From: Poecilobothrus nobilitatus
Lineage: Eukaryota > Arthropoda > Insecta > Diptera > Dolichopodidae
Direction of reading: 5' to 3'
DNA: 64,000 nt
Assembly: GCA_947095535.1 (NCBI GenBank)
Contig: OX352772.1
Coordinates: 151,600,767 to 151,664,766 of the forward strand
Both the position numbers and the translations under genes were made by a program. The notes beneath the pieces are model-generated. The model saw only the letters and a list, made by a program, of their open reading frames with translations, ran no database searches and was not told the DNA's origin. This document shows, piece after piece, positions 30,595-41,209 of the stretch (within the stretch, counting starts at the first letter, position 1; each line of letters begins with the position of its first letter).

Positions 30595-30609
30595 AAATAA
30601 ACGGGTACA

Positions 30610-31348
30610 GTCGCTGGTTCAAGTAAATCTATTAAAAGGTACCCTGAGTAGCGATGTAATTCACAGAAAATTAGAATTAATCATTTCAAACCAAGCAAAA
30701 TAAGCTAATTATTTTCTGAAACTGCAAAGTGAGGTTGGAAATTTAAAAAAATACATCGATTCATTGATTGACCAAAACTTAAGCCTTCAGAATGAAAACA
30801 AACTGCTTAGGGATGAAATAAATAAAAATAAAATCGGGTTGGAAAAAATCAAGCAGAACAAACGTCTAAACTTGATCGAAATAAGTGGAGTACCTACAAA
30901 ACTAGTGCAAAATAATCCAGAGTCTGTAATAAAGCGTATATCACAGGAAGCTGATGTAAATATTGCTAACGAAAATATTATGGACATCTACACTGTAGGC
31001 AAACCCCAGATTTCAGGTTAGCCATGTAATTTAATAGTTAAGTTCAATACATTAAAATTTAAAAATAATCTATTGAAAAATACAAAAAAAATAACTATAA
31101 CAACTGAAATATTTAAAAATAAAAATGAAAATATCGGTAAAACAGATGATATAGTCAAAAATAAGACAATATTTATAAATGAAAGTCTAACACCATATTT
31201 CAAATATCTGCATAAAAAAGCTAGAGATCTTAAGAAGAAAAAAATAATTGAGTATGTATGGGTAAAAGAAGGTAAATTATTTATAAGAAAATATGCAAAA
31301 ACTAAAATTGTTCGCGTTCTGGAAGAATCAAATCTAGATGTTAAATGA
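30610..31348 (+). pseudogene. LINE-K ORF1 (coiled coil plus FP25K-like domain)
   Basis: One plus frame with stops near 30700 and at 31019. The first part (LQSEVGNLKKYIDSLIDQNL, then LQNENKLLRDEINKNKIGLE) is a heptad-rich coiled coil. The middle has the phrase RLNLIEISGVP common in CR1/Jockey ORF1 proteins. The C-terminal part is TIFINESLTPYFKYLHKKAR with YVWVKEGKLFIRK, the baculovirus FP25K-like fold. The protein would coat LINE RNA as a multimer. ORF1 ends at 31348, overlapping the ORF2 start (31338) by 11 bases, an arrangement suited to termination-reinitiation. Confidence 0.8.
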
Positions 31349-32420
31349 AGTGTCTTATGATTTATCTCTTAATATTCATGTAGAATCAAATATATTTAAC
31401 ATAAATAATATTAATATAAAAAATAGCAATTCCCTAAAATTTCTTTATTTCAATGCAAGGAGCATTAAACATAAAATTGATGACTTAACTCATATATTAG
31501 ATAAACTGAAACACATAATCCACATTATTATTATTACTGAAACTTGGATTCTGGAAAATGAGCAAGATCATATAAATATAAATAACTACAACAAGGTACT
31601 ATATTGTAGAAAAACTAGACGTGGAGGTGATGTTGGTCTGTTTGTACCAATTGCCTAAAATTTACAACAAATGAAACATATTGTGATGAATTAAGCAGCT
31701 TTGTTAGTATTACTATAATTCATAACAAAGATAAATTTAATATTACTGGTATCTACCGACCACCGGATGGTTCACCAATCCATATAAAAACATTTCTTGA
31801 AAAATTAGAGACGCATCTTGAAAAACTAGAAAACAAAAAAAATTTAATTATGGGTGACATTAACTTTGATATTAAATGTTCAAAAAATAGATATGTTGAA
31901 ACTTACAAAACAATAATTGAGACCAATAGATTTGTACCAATGAAACAACTAGACCTAAATCTGGATCATGTCTTGATCACATTATAACTGATGATATTGA
32001 AACAGAAATTAATATCTCTCTTTGTCACAATTATATCTCAGATCATTTGGGAATCGTTGTTGAATTGCAAAATGTAAACATTACAAATGATAAAAAGATA
32101 AACGATCAGCTGATCAAAAAAATGAATTACAATTATGTCAAACAAGAATTAAAAAAAATTGTCAGCAGTGCAGATAACGTGAACGATTTAGTTACCGATA
32201 TAACCACCCGGTGAAAAAATATAATAGAAAGAGCTACCGTGGTGAAAAAAATAAAATGTAGTAAAAAAAAATATTCCGCACCATGGATAGATAATGAATG
32301 TGTCGAGCTGATTGATAGAAAAAACTACTGGTACAGGAAATATGCTCGAAATAGAGAGTCAGAAATAATGAAAATTAAATATAAATATTGGTTAAATAAA
32401 GCCACATACTTAAAAAGAAA
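31338..32420 (+). pseudogene. LINE-K ORF2, endonuclease (frameshifted)
   Basis: ATG 31338 is followed by LKFLYFNARSIKHKIDDLTH (APE N-terminus) and IIIITETWILENEQDHI, with the catalytic Glu. A frameshift occurs near 31645. Then come NITGIYRPPDGSP and LIMGDINFDIKCSKN (catalytic Asp/Asn region) near 31850, and after another shift CHNYISDHLGIVVEL (Asp-His pair) near 32020. The last stretch, WIDNECVELIDRKNYWYRKY, is the linker toward the polymerase, which continues after H-4 at 34141. Confidence 0.8.
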
Positions 32421-34140
32421 CAAGTAAATGTAACAGTAAGTCGATGCAACCGATTTATTAATACCCTACACCTGAATAATTCGAATTAAATTAAAAATCC
32501 ATAAGTTTTTTTGGCAGCTGCTTGAACTTCTTTTCTTTTCTGTCTTATTCGAATTTCAGGAACGTAAAAGAAGCATCCTCTTGGGATATGCTTGAAACCT
32601 TTGCAAAAAATTTTAAGTTTCTATCTTTATAAATTTCGAAGATTGTTAGTCCTTGGGAGGTGTGTGTCAGGTACCCGAATTGCCACTCCAATTCATCGAA
32701 TCCATCTCAGGAACATAAAGAAAACATGACAGAACACCATTGTACTAAATTTAAAGGTTCTACTTTTGTTGGTTTTGGAGATATGCTCGTTGCTCTTTAT
32801 GCTCTATATGCTTGTTTCGTCCGGAAGTTTCCAAAATACGAACCCATGGTTCAAATTCTTTCAAATGTCAGTTTCCAATTTTACAGAAAAGGAAACATAA
32901 CAGAACACCTTTGTATTAAAAGTAAAAGTTCTATCTTTGTTGGGTGTGGAGATATACTCGTTTACTCTGAGGCTCGTTCGGAAGCTTCCAAAATCCAAAC
33001 CCATGGACCATACCCTCTTAAATTTCAGAGACATAAATCAAACGGGAAGGAACATCATTGTAAACAATTTAAAGGTTCTATCTTTGTTGGTTTTGGAGAT
33101 AATCTCGTTTGCTCTGGGGCTCGTTCGGAAGCTTCCAAGATAAGAACCCATTAACCCAATCCTCTCAAATTTCAGAGATTTAAATAAAACATGAAAGAAC
33201 ACCATCTGCCAAATTTAAAGGTTATATCTTTATTGGTTTTGGAGATAATCTCATTTGCTCTGGTGCTCGTTCGGAAGCTTCCAAAATCCAAACCCATTGA
33301 CCAAATCTTGTTAAATTTCAGAGACATAAATCAAACGGGAAGGAAATCATTGTACAAAATTTAAAGGTTCTATCTTTGTTGGTTTTGGAGATAATCTCGT
33401 TTGCTCTGGGGCTCGTTCGGAAGCTTCCAATATACGAATCCATGGTTCAAGTTCTTTTAAATGTCAGTTTCCAATTTTATATAAAGGAAACATAACAGCA
33501 CACTCTTGTACTAAAAATAAAGGTTCTGTCTTTGTTGGTTGTGGAGATATACTCGTTTGTTCTAGAGCTCGTTCGGAAGCTTCCAAGATCTGAACCCATG
33601 AACCAAATCCTTTCAAATTTCAGAGATTTAAATAAAACATGAAAGAACACCACTCTGCCAAATTTAAGGGTTAAAATTTTTATTGGTTTTGGAGATAATC
33701 TCATTTGCTCTGGTGCTCGTTTGGAAGCTTCCAAAATCCAAACCTATGGACCAAATCTTCTTAAATTTCAGAGACACAAATCGAACGGGAAGAAACATAA
33801 TTGGACAAAATTTAACGGTTCTATCTTTGTTAGTTTTGGAGATAATCTCGTTTGCTCCAGAATCATTCGGAAGCTTCCAGAATCCGAACCCATGGACCGA
33901 TTTTGTCCAGATTCGAACTTAGCCTTCCTTTCGTAATTACTAATCTACTATATAAATTTCATCAAGATAGCTTTATTAGTTTTTGAGTTATCGTGCGAAT
34001 GGACGGACGGACGGACATCGTTAAATCGATTCAGGAGGTGATCCTGATTCAGAATATATATACATGTCCATATCGCTTCCTTTTGGTGGTTACAAACACC
34101 ATACCAAAGTTATTATACCCTACACTTTAGGTGTAGGGTA
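32421..34140 (+). mobile_element. H-4: Helentron-like element inserted in LINE-K
   Basis: Plus orientation. The start ACAAGTAAATGTAACAGTAA resembles the CAAGGAAGAATACAG starts of the other elements, and an AATACCCTACACC block follows at 32460. The 3' part has GGACGGACGGACGGACATCG near 34000 and ends with the hairpin ATACCCTACACTTTAGGTGTAGGGTAT at 34115-34141. The 13-bp motif near the start recurs inverted in this hairpin. The central part is a tandem array. LINE-K coding sequence (LKR..NEYDK) resumes directly after it. Confidence 0.8.
32690..33915. repeat. Central tandem repeats of H-4 (~150 bp, 8 units)
   Basis: The phrase CGTTCGGAAGCTTCCAA or a close variant occurs near 32820, 32968, 33121, 33268, 33415, 33571, 33717 and 33863, so the period is 146-156 bp. 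Each unit also contains TTTGGAGATAATCTCGTTTG and ATTTAAAGGTTCTATC. Long open frames run through the array only because it is periodic. Such ~150-bp central repeats are described for Drosophila DINE-1/Helentron elements and can seed satellites. Confidence 0.9.
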
Positions 34141-35903
34141 TAAAAAGAGAAATGAATACGATAAAATACAATTTCTAAAAGCAGAAAATAACCCAAAAAA
34201 AAAAATGGCAATATATTAAAGAGCTATTATGTAGTAACAGCAAAAAATCAAATTAATTCTTTGCAAACGATGAGCTAGATCAAAAAGAGAAAACTACTAA
34301 GATTAATTTATTTAATAATTTCTATGCTAATGTTGGTGCAAACTTGAATAAAAATGATATAAATGTAAAAATTTACTATCCAAATATAAGAACGAATAGT
34401 GAATGCAGGTTCTAGCTAATTTAGCTAACACTAAATCTGCTGGGGCTGATCAGTTGTCTCTATTGCTATTTAAAATTTGTAAATCTGAAATTGCCGAAAG
34501 TTTAACATAATTTATAAACAAATCCTTGACGAGTGGTGAAATGCCATTGAAATTAAAAGTTGAAATTAAATGTGGTACCCATTTACAAAAAAGGAGGGAA
34601 TATTAATGACTTAAATAACTACCGGCCCATTTCTATCTCGTCCGCATTTAGTAAAATAGTTCAAACATTTGTAAATACTCAACTTACTTATTATTTACAT
34701 AGAGAAAATTTAACAAATAAGCAACAATATGGTTTCAAAAGAAGCTGAAGTACTCATGCAGCATTGTTCGACATAATTTCCGAAATCCAATTCGGTATCG
34801 ATAAAAAAAAAAGTTGCAATAGTATTTTTTGATGTAAAAAAAGCTTTTGATTCTGTTGACAGAAATATACTCTTAAGAATACTGTTTGAGCATGGTGTAA
34901 AAGGAAACGAATATAATTGGTTCTCAAGTTATTTGTCAAATAGGTTTCAATATGCAGAATGCGATGGTGTTCGAAGCGAGCTGCGAGGTGTTGAATATGG
35001 GGTAATTCAGGGTAGTTCACTAGGTCCTACCTTGTTTGCCTGCTATATAAGCGGCTTACTAAACACTGCATTAAGCGGCAAACCATTTATGTATGCAGCT
35101 GACTTAGCTATTATATACACAGATGATACATGTAGGTTTTTAGAAGAGAAAATAAATGCAGATATGTTTAAGGTACAGAATTGGATGAAGAACCACAGCC
35201 TAACAATAAATGGAAGCAAAACTAAATGTATGTTATTTAGGAAAAAAGCTAACGATCATTTAAAAATAATATTTGAAAATTCAGAGGTGGAAGTAGTACA
35301 TAGCTATAAGTATTTAGGCGTTATTGTTGACGATAACCTCACATTCGAGCCACAAATTCAGGATCAACTGAAAAAAGCAAGAAAAACGGCAGGGATCTTT
35401 AAATTGATAGGTGATAGAATTCCTTTTAATCTAAAAAGGTCGGTATATTTCAGTATATTTCACTCTGCAATTACTTATGGCATTCAAATTTGGGGTAATG
35501 TTTACAATAACCAACTAAATTTATTACAAGTGGCACAAAATAAAATCATTAATAATCTATATAGATATAAAATAAGAACGTCAACTCGGGAAATTCACAG
35601 TAAACTCAATTTTTACCTTTACACCTTTTGGTAAAAAGTAAATTGGCTACACATGTATATTTAATTACTACAAATAGAATTAACTCAAGAGTTATACCGA
35701 TTGTAAATAATGAAGTCCACAACACCAGAAATTCTGCTCAGTTAAGAATCATATCGTGAAAAGTCAGATTCAACAATCATGAAACTATATACAATACAGC
35801 TTATAAAAACTTCAATGAATTGCCTACTGAAATTAAAAATATAACAAACAACAGTGTCAAGTTCAAAAAGAAGTTAAATGAATACTACATTAATAAAGTA
35901 TAA
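34141..35903 (+). pseudogene. LINE-K ORF2, reverse transcriptase and C-terminus
   Basis: Fingers: VVPIYKKGGNINDLNNYRPI and KQQYGFKRS near 34570-34745. Motif A region VAIVFFDVKKAFDSVDRNIL near 34810-34870. From 34933 a 233-codon frame gives VIQGSSLGPTLFACYISGLL (motif B) and PFMYAADLAII (motif C near 35088), where the usual Tyr-Ala-Asp-Asp reads Tyr-Ala-Ala-Asp, so a catalytic aspartate is lost. YKYLGVIVDDNLTF and the thumb follow. 35635-35903, in another frame, holds the C-terminal TRNSAQLRI and NELPTEIKNITNNSVKFKKK phrases. No RNase H is present. Confidence 0.85.
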
Positions 35904-36253
35904 ATTATTCGATTATGATTTTAATAGTTATCTAAATTTTTTCCATTTTATCTTTTCTGTTTTATTGTTTTGAATGAATTATTTTATTGTAAATCGTTAT
36001 TATTATTTACACACTTATATAGTTATTAGATTTATTGTATAGCTATTTTTTTTTTATATTTGCTTTATTTTTTGCTTTGGATTACATTTGTGATTACTAG
36101 TTTATAATAATTGTTTTTCAATTATATTTTGCCTTTTTTTGTAAATTGTATACTTGTTGAAACTTAAAATTTTGAATGTAGAAGCACTCTATACGAGCAT
36201 TAGTGCTCCCTGAGTTTAAATAAAAGAAATAAATAAATAAAAAAAAAAAAAAA

Positions 36254-36652
36254 TTTATATTTATATGATATTACTATACGTACTTATGTTTATTTACATA
36301 TTATCGTATATGTCACTGTTGAATGAATGATATATAATACATAATGTATGTATAGTATAAATTATTACACATTTGCCGCTTAGTATTAAATGGTACTATA
36401 GCATATGTATTTGGAAAGGTTTTGGATTGATAATCGTTATGTGGAAGGTTAGAATGTGCTTTAGAAGAATGTATAAATATATAGTTTGAATATATGTACA
36501 AGCTATAGTTCTAAAAATTATAAAATTCACCCAAATATTTTAAAATACTAAAAAATTAAAAAAGTAATATTATAAGCTATGAACAGGTTATGAACATACT
36601 AACGGATCATATGGGTATCTAAGAGTTGACAAAGCCAACAGTATTCTTCCTC
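36254..36652 (-). mobile_element. H-1B Helentron-like element, 5' end
   Basis: Paralogue of 15369-15770. The minus-strand 5' terminus AACGAGGAAGAATACTGTTG is at 36633-36652, with ATACCCATATGATCCG inside it. Left edge is the LINE-K tail. Differences from copy A include a 14-bp deletion near 36285. Non-coding. Confidence 0.75.
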
Positions 36653-36891
36653 GTTATATTTAAATCTAAGTTGAAAAAATTTTTTACGATGAACACATGT
36701 TAAAATTGTAGAAATCGTGAGACCAACTTTTTCTGTAAGTCTTTGAAATCTACTTCTATCACGTGCGCATTCGTCACAATGACATTTTCGTGCTGATCTG
36801 CAAGCAAAGTCCCACACACGCATGAAGGAATTTTTGGTTTTATGTTGAAGTGAACTTTTTTAGTTTTGTTATTTAAATTCATATCATGCAA
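36653..36891 (-). pseudogene. Small Cys/Arg-rich viral-like ORF, copy B
   Basis: The minus strand shows NKTKKVHFNIKPKIPSCVC in one frame (36810-36880) and MRVWDFACRSARKC with CDECARDRSRFQRL in the next (36755-36823). These are followed by KVGLTISTILTCVHRKKFFQ and RFKYNEEEYC. The spaced cysteines (C-x6-C-x-C-x2-C) suggest a small zinc-binding protein. One frameshift near 36820 separates the two parts. The final residues come from the Helentron end. Unknown function. Confidence 0.5.
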
Positions 36892-36927
36892 GTATGAAAA
36901 TTGAAGGTTTTAAGTCAAAATTTTTTC

Positions 36928-37509
36928 TTAAAGGTACATGTACACATTATAACATTTTTTAACAGCACATCTAAAACTGTTGTTTGATAAGTGTATAGGA
37001 CATGTTGATTTATAATTATCAATCTTTAGTAGTGAAGCTAAATTTCTAGTTAGATCTTCTATTTTACTACATTCAATGTACACTTCAAGAAAAAGTTTTT
37101 TTTGTTCTCCTTTGACATAATTTTTTTGTGCTGGTTCTAAATAGTGTTTTAATATAGATTTTACGTCCAAATAATCAATTAGCCCGTTAGCCCATTTAAC
37201 TCCATTTATTTTATTATAACAATATTGTTTATTAAATTTTACTTCTTGACTAAGTTCTTCGGCGCGGTATGGTGGTTTAAAGTGATACACAATTGGAATT
37301 AAACTTCCTTTTGCAAGTAAAGCTAGCTCTTTTAGGAAATCCTGCTTTTCATTTGTTCGTAAAAATTGTAGGCCAACTATGAATATTTGTTTATCCATGT
37401 CGAAGGTTCCTAGATGGATGTTCGATAGAACAACTAAATTTACATTTATTTTCATTTTAGGCAATGAGCTTTTTATATAAATATAGGTTAGCTGTGCTGT
37501 TTCATCCAT
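36928..37509 (-). CDS. Unrecognised 193-aa ORF beside the viral-like ATPase, copy B
   Basis: Open over the full 193 codons, like copy A. Amino-acid differences include FPKM/LPKM near the start, a Pro-to-Leu change in the NIHPG segment, and several changes in the QKxLFLExYI region. The C-terminal CPIHLSNNSFRCAVKKC keeps the cysteines. By eye, about 14 base changes separate the copies and only about 2 are silent. This fits two young neutral copies better than two maintained genes. The ATG is 8 bp from the divergent ATPase start. Confidence 0.55.
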   Translation of the reverse strand: MDETAQLTYIYIKSSLPKMKINVNLVVLSNIHLGTFDMDKQIFIVGLQFLRTNEKQDFLKELALLAKGSLIPIVYHFKPPYRAEELSQEVKFNKQYCYNKINGVKWANGLIDYLDVKSILKHYLEPAQKNYVKGEQKKLFLEVYIECSKIEDLTRNLASLLKIDNYKSTCPIHLSNNSFRCAVKKCYNVYMYL

Positions 37510-37517
37510 TTACACTG

Positions 37518-37920
37518 ATGGTGGCTTGGCCATTCTGCTGTGGTAAAACAACTTTTATCTATTATTTAATAAAACATAAAAAAGAAAATATACTACCACA
37601 CATTAATAGAATTATTTGGTGAAATCCAGACAAAAATGCAGTTCTCTATACATGAAAGATATTGAATATAGTAATACAATATCAGATTTTAATGATAATC
37701 AAATGCTGTGTTAATTATTATCGATGATATGATGTTAAATTCTAATGATAAGTAAGTGTGTGATTTATTTACCAGAGGTTCACATAATAGAAACTTTTAA
37801 AAATCCAAGAAATAAATCGCAAATACCCTTAGCTCGTCAGATTTATCCAAATCAAATCAAAGCATTTGAAAAAGTATATAATCAAGTGATGTCAGATCCA
37901 TTTATTTCAAATAAAAAGTA
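37518..37920 (+). pseudogene. Packaging-type ATPase relic, copy B
   Basis: ATG 37518 leads into a Walker A-like loop with PFCCGKTTF, but the preceding conserved Gly codon is Trp here. The INRIIW block is followed by the same TGA as in copy A. A one-base loss near 37647 and another near 37705 shift the frame. The Walker B text, IIIDDMML near 37717, keeps both acidic residues that copy A has partly lost. The LFTRGSH motif is present with the second His changed to Asn, followed directly by FKNPRNKSQIPLARQIYP. The role inferred from the family is virion DNA packaging; inactive. Confidence 0.7.
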
Positions 37921-37959
37921 GATATATTTGGAAAAAATTTGTGCTTTTGTACAAGAAAT

Positions 37960-38315
37960 CAATTAGAACAATTTGGAAAAGAATTTGAAACATTTGAAGG
38001 CCAACCGTCTTACATTGTACCTATTAAAAAGCTCTAAACCAAAATTTCAGAAAGTAATTATAACACACTGTGACCCTGAAGTAATCAAAACATTTTTCGA
38101 AATTGTTTTAAACATTTTAAAAGGTAATTGTAATCTAATGCTTATATTAAAACCTGATATTTATGAAAAAATGAACAAAATGCAGACGTTGAACTCTGTG
38201 AGTTGGATAAAAACATGAAAAAAATACTGTTAAATAAACAACTGACACACTCTCAAAAATGGTTTTTGTACCGTCAAGATCTATTTAAAAATAATAATAA
38301 TAAAACAAATTTTTA
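37960..38315 (+). pseudogene. Core-like and downstream small viral-like ORFs, fused by deletion (copy B)
   Basis: The frame 37973-38218 begins LKHLKANRLTLYLLKSSKPK, continues CDPEVIKTFFEIVLNILKGN, and runs directly into MLILKPDIYEKM at 38138. In copy A, 183 bp with the hydrophobic GFLP-type tail lies between the two. The fusion is therefore secondary. The C-terminal LDKNMKKILLNKQLTHSQKW segment is in another frame. No function is likely. Confidence 0.5.
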
Positions 38316-38320
38316 AAAAC

Positions 38321-38635
38321 AAGTTTTTTTGAACTAAAAATTAGAAAATGAATTTTTAATTGCGAATTTTTCTGTAATTTTCTTAATTATATTGTTACGA
38401 TGGAAGTTTCTTTAAAAAAATTGATGGCAATATAGCAATTATATATGTGCCATAAAGCCTGTGAAATTAATATAAAAGCTTCTAAATATAGAAAGTTACA
38501 AAATTACAAAATTACTTTTCCTACGAAGCCATTTTCTATCACGGCAAAATTTTGGTACGATAAATATCACTTTTAAGTAATTCTTAGAAATAAAGTATTT
38601 TTTTTTTGTTTTTAGTTAAGTTTAAATTTAAATAA
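38321..38635. other. AT-rich spacer of copy B
   Basis: Matches 17641-17805 and 18295-18420 of copy A with the middle part deleted. TTACAAAATTACAAAATTAC at 38497 marks the junction. Nothing else is seen. Confidence 0.6.
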
Positions 38636-40205
38636 AACAAGGAAGAATACAGTTGCCTTTGTCAACTCTTAGATACCCGTACGAACCGTTAGTATGTTCA
38701 CAGCCTGTCACTCTGCTTACAATATTATTTTTTTAATATTTTAGTATTTTAAAATAATTTGGGTGAATTTTATAATTTCTAGTACTATGGGTTGTACATA
38801 TATTCAAACTATATGTTTATATGTACATTCTTCAAAAGCAGATTCTAACCTTCCACATAACGATTATCAATCCAAAACTTTTTCAAATATTCTATAGTAC
38901 CATTTAATACTAAACGGTAAATGTATATTAAATTTACTTAGTACAAAATAGTAAATATAATTTTAAATATTATGTTATATTATATTTAAATATTCCATTG
39001 ACAGAATAATTTCTTATAAGTACAATAAAATACATATATGTATGTAAATACGGCATTATATAATATACATATATACTCTTATCATTCACTCACTACTGGT
39101 ATATACGATATGTAAATAAACATGATATTATATAAGTATATATATCAATATCATATAAATAAAAATTCTTCAAGCAACCGTTATGTTGTTTATTTATTTA
39201 CATTTTTTTGTACTACGCATTATATCCTCAACAATTTCAAATTATCGAGTAAAACAAATGCAAAAAATTTGTTGAAGAAATTTGTTAGAAAATTTGAAAA
39301 AATCAAGTAACACTTTCGTCAATTATAAAGTAACCCTATATTATTAAAAAAAGTTGTTAACAGAAATAAGAGTATAATGTTGAAGCTTTAATTTTTGTGT
39401 ATTACTTCAAAAAATTTTTAACAGGTGTTTAAAAATAGGAAATTTTCAGTTTTTGACCCCTTACAGCTCTTAAACAGGGGGTGATACAAAAAAAATTTCT
39501 GAAATGACTCATACTTATTTTCAAAGATCTAACTTCAAAATTGACTGTCAAAATTTGAAGTTTCCAACTTAAACCGTTTAGAAGACAGAAGGGTTAAATG
39601 ATTTTGCAAAATTTTAGTTTCGCATAATGTTAAATTAAGACACCGTATGCCACAAATATATATTTATTGTATGTATACTTTTAAAGCTAATAAAAGTAGT
39701 AATCGTTTGGCGTTTTCAAAATGAAGATATACCTTATACAACTTGTGCTATAACAATTTAAATATAGAGCTTTTTTGAACCTTTGGGGAGCTGTAGCTCC
39801 GTAACGGGTGGGGCTACAAAAAAAATTATTAAAAATAAAATTAATATTTTTGTGAGATCTATCAGTAGTTAAAATTTCATAGCTCTATTTAAAAAGAAAA
39901 ATGTGGAATTCTAAAAGTTAGGTGTTCGAGAGCTACCCTAACTTTTGGTCCAAACTCAACCAAAAAAAATAAGGAACCTACAAATTACCCCCAGAATATT
40001 TTGTGTAAGTTTCAAGATTCTAGCTTTCTTAGTTTTTGAGTTAGCGTGCTGACGGACGGACGGTCGGACGGACGGACATGGCTCAAACGTCTTAGAATTT
40101 TTTTCTGATCCGATCCATACCTTTGAAGGTATATCTAGCTCGCTTATTTCGAGGTGTTACAAACGGAGGAGTAATTTTATTATACCCGATCCTATCGTAC
40201 GGGTA
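38636..40205 (+). mobile_element. H-5: complete Helentron-like element with an empty paralogous site
   Basis: Plus orientation. Starts AACAAGGAAGAATACAGTTG and ATACCCGTACGAACCG. It contains GGACGGACGGTCGGACGGAC near 40061, a GGTATATCTAGC block near 40128, and the terminal hairpin ATACCCGATCCTATCGTACGGGTAT at 40181-40205. The flanks TTTAAATAAA and AAATATAAAA are contiguous at 18411-18430 in copy A, so the element inserted in an A/T-rich site after the A/B duplication, with no clear target duplication, as expected for Helitron-type insertion. Interior 39200-39720 is related, inverted, to 14830-15340. No coding frame. Confidence 0.85.
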
Positions 40206-40319
40206 TAAATATAAAAATGGATAGAGTGGAAAGGAAGTATGTATAATTAAAAATAAATTAGTATTTTAGTGAATGTTGTTTTTGTTTAGTATATTTTACA
40301 AATTAAAATTTTTTTTTTT

Positions 40320-40650
40320 TTATATGTATATTGAACTAGCATCGGAGTACACACAAAGTTGTAAGTTGCCAGAAGCCCCCGTATCTTGCGAAGTAGAAGT
40401 CGGACCGACATGATTTAAAAAAAGTACTCCCTGATTTTGTAGTAGAATTAAAATATAGAAAAAATAAATAAAACGGTTCGACTTTAAGCCCGCCAGAAAA
40501 GTAGCACCCAAAACTAGAGTACCACTTTTGGTTTTTTATTTTTAATTTCTATTACAGAATCGGGAACTAGGTTTTTTTAATCACTTCGGTCCGACTTCTG
40601 GTTCGCAAGATACGATGGCTTCTTGCAACTTATGAATATGTACTTTAATT
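40320..40650. mobile_element. Long-inverted-repeat MITE, copy B
   Basis: Paralogue of 18518-18827 with the same arms (AAGTTGCCAGAAGCCCCC, CTTGCGAAGTAGAAGTCGG on the left; CGGTCCGACTTCTGG, GCAAGATACGATGGC on the right). The arms have diverged slightly from copy A. No open frame. Confidence 0.7.
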
Positions 40651-41209
40651 TATGGTGTTATGACACTTACTTTTCTTGCAGCTTAATTTTAAACTTTTTA
40701 GAATTGAGTAAAAGAAACAAAAATTCATATGAAAATTCTGTGTAAGCGTGAAAGAGTTAGATATATGAATTGTATATTCAATTCGTGTACTTTTTCATAA
40801 ACTTAAGTTTTTAGAAACTTTATTTGCCCGAAAAAGAATGTTTTCTATATTCTTGTTCGTGTATTTATTTTGACATTTCTTACTTTTTTTCACGGTTATT
40901 TACTTTGTTTTTGATAATAAATAGTAATAAAAAATAAAACAAGGTAGGACGGACTAAATTTTTGTCAAACAATAATTTTTTTTCAAAATTAATCTTTAAG
41001 TCATAAATTTTGATTGATAAATTATAAATTTGGAAGAAAATGAATGATTACAATTTGAGAATAGTTGTCGCAAATCATTACCTTTTAATGAATGCATATA
41101 CTTGCACAAGACTCAAAACTGAAAAGAAAAAAAAAAAATTATTCCGCAAAGTAGCTTTTGTGACTTTTTCAACAAGTGGCAAAGTGGCAAAGTTTTCAAC
41201 TATTTTCAC
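40651..41209. other. AT-rich spacer of copy B
   Basis: Paralogue of 18828-19440. Contains AACAAGGTAGGACGGAC near 40939, which resembles a Helentron start, but no matching end is found. No gene. Confidence 0.5.

Larger units (their letters stand above)
30595..36253 (+). mobile_element. LINE-K, nearly complete but 5' truncated
   Basis: A plus-strand APE-type LINE. It contains ORF1 with an FP25K-like C-terminal domain, ORF2 with endonuclease and reverse transcriptase but no RNase H, a 3' UTR rich in T, and a tail of AATAAATAAATAAA plus A run ending at about 36253. The insertion site is seen empty at 15366-15370 in copy A. It is interrupted by Helentron H-4 (32421-34140), so its own length is about 3.9 kb. 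Many frameshifts and a mutated polymerase motif make it inactive. Confidence 0.85.
36653..38320. mobile_element. Polinton/adintovirus-like cassette relic, copy B
   Basis: Same gene order as copy A with scattered substitutions. It shares with copy A the TGA after the RIIW block and the internal ATPase deletion, so these lesions arose before duplication. It has its own changes: a small frameshift in the ATPase and a 183-bp deletion that joins the core-like ORF to the next one. The Cys-rich small ORF is better kept here. No other element genes or terminal repeats are found nearby. Confidence 0.6.

Noticed and set aside
32690..33915. Possible CRISPR array
   Set aside because: Units are directly tandem, about 150 bp, with no short repeat-spacer pattern, in a eukaryotic transposon.
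32660..33936. Open frames of 60-165 codons across the H-4 array
   Set aside because: They repeat with the ~150-bp period of the tandem array and occur in several frames and both strands; no start context or known domain.
40939..40960. AACAAGGTAGGACGGAC as another Helentron start (also 19112 and 43166)
   Set aside because: It resembles a 5' end, but no matching 3' hairpin lies downstream in the expected orientation.
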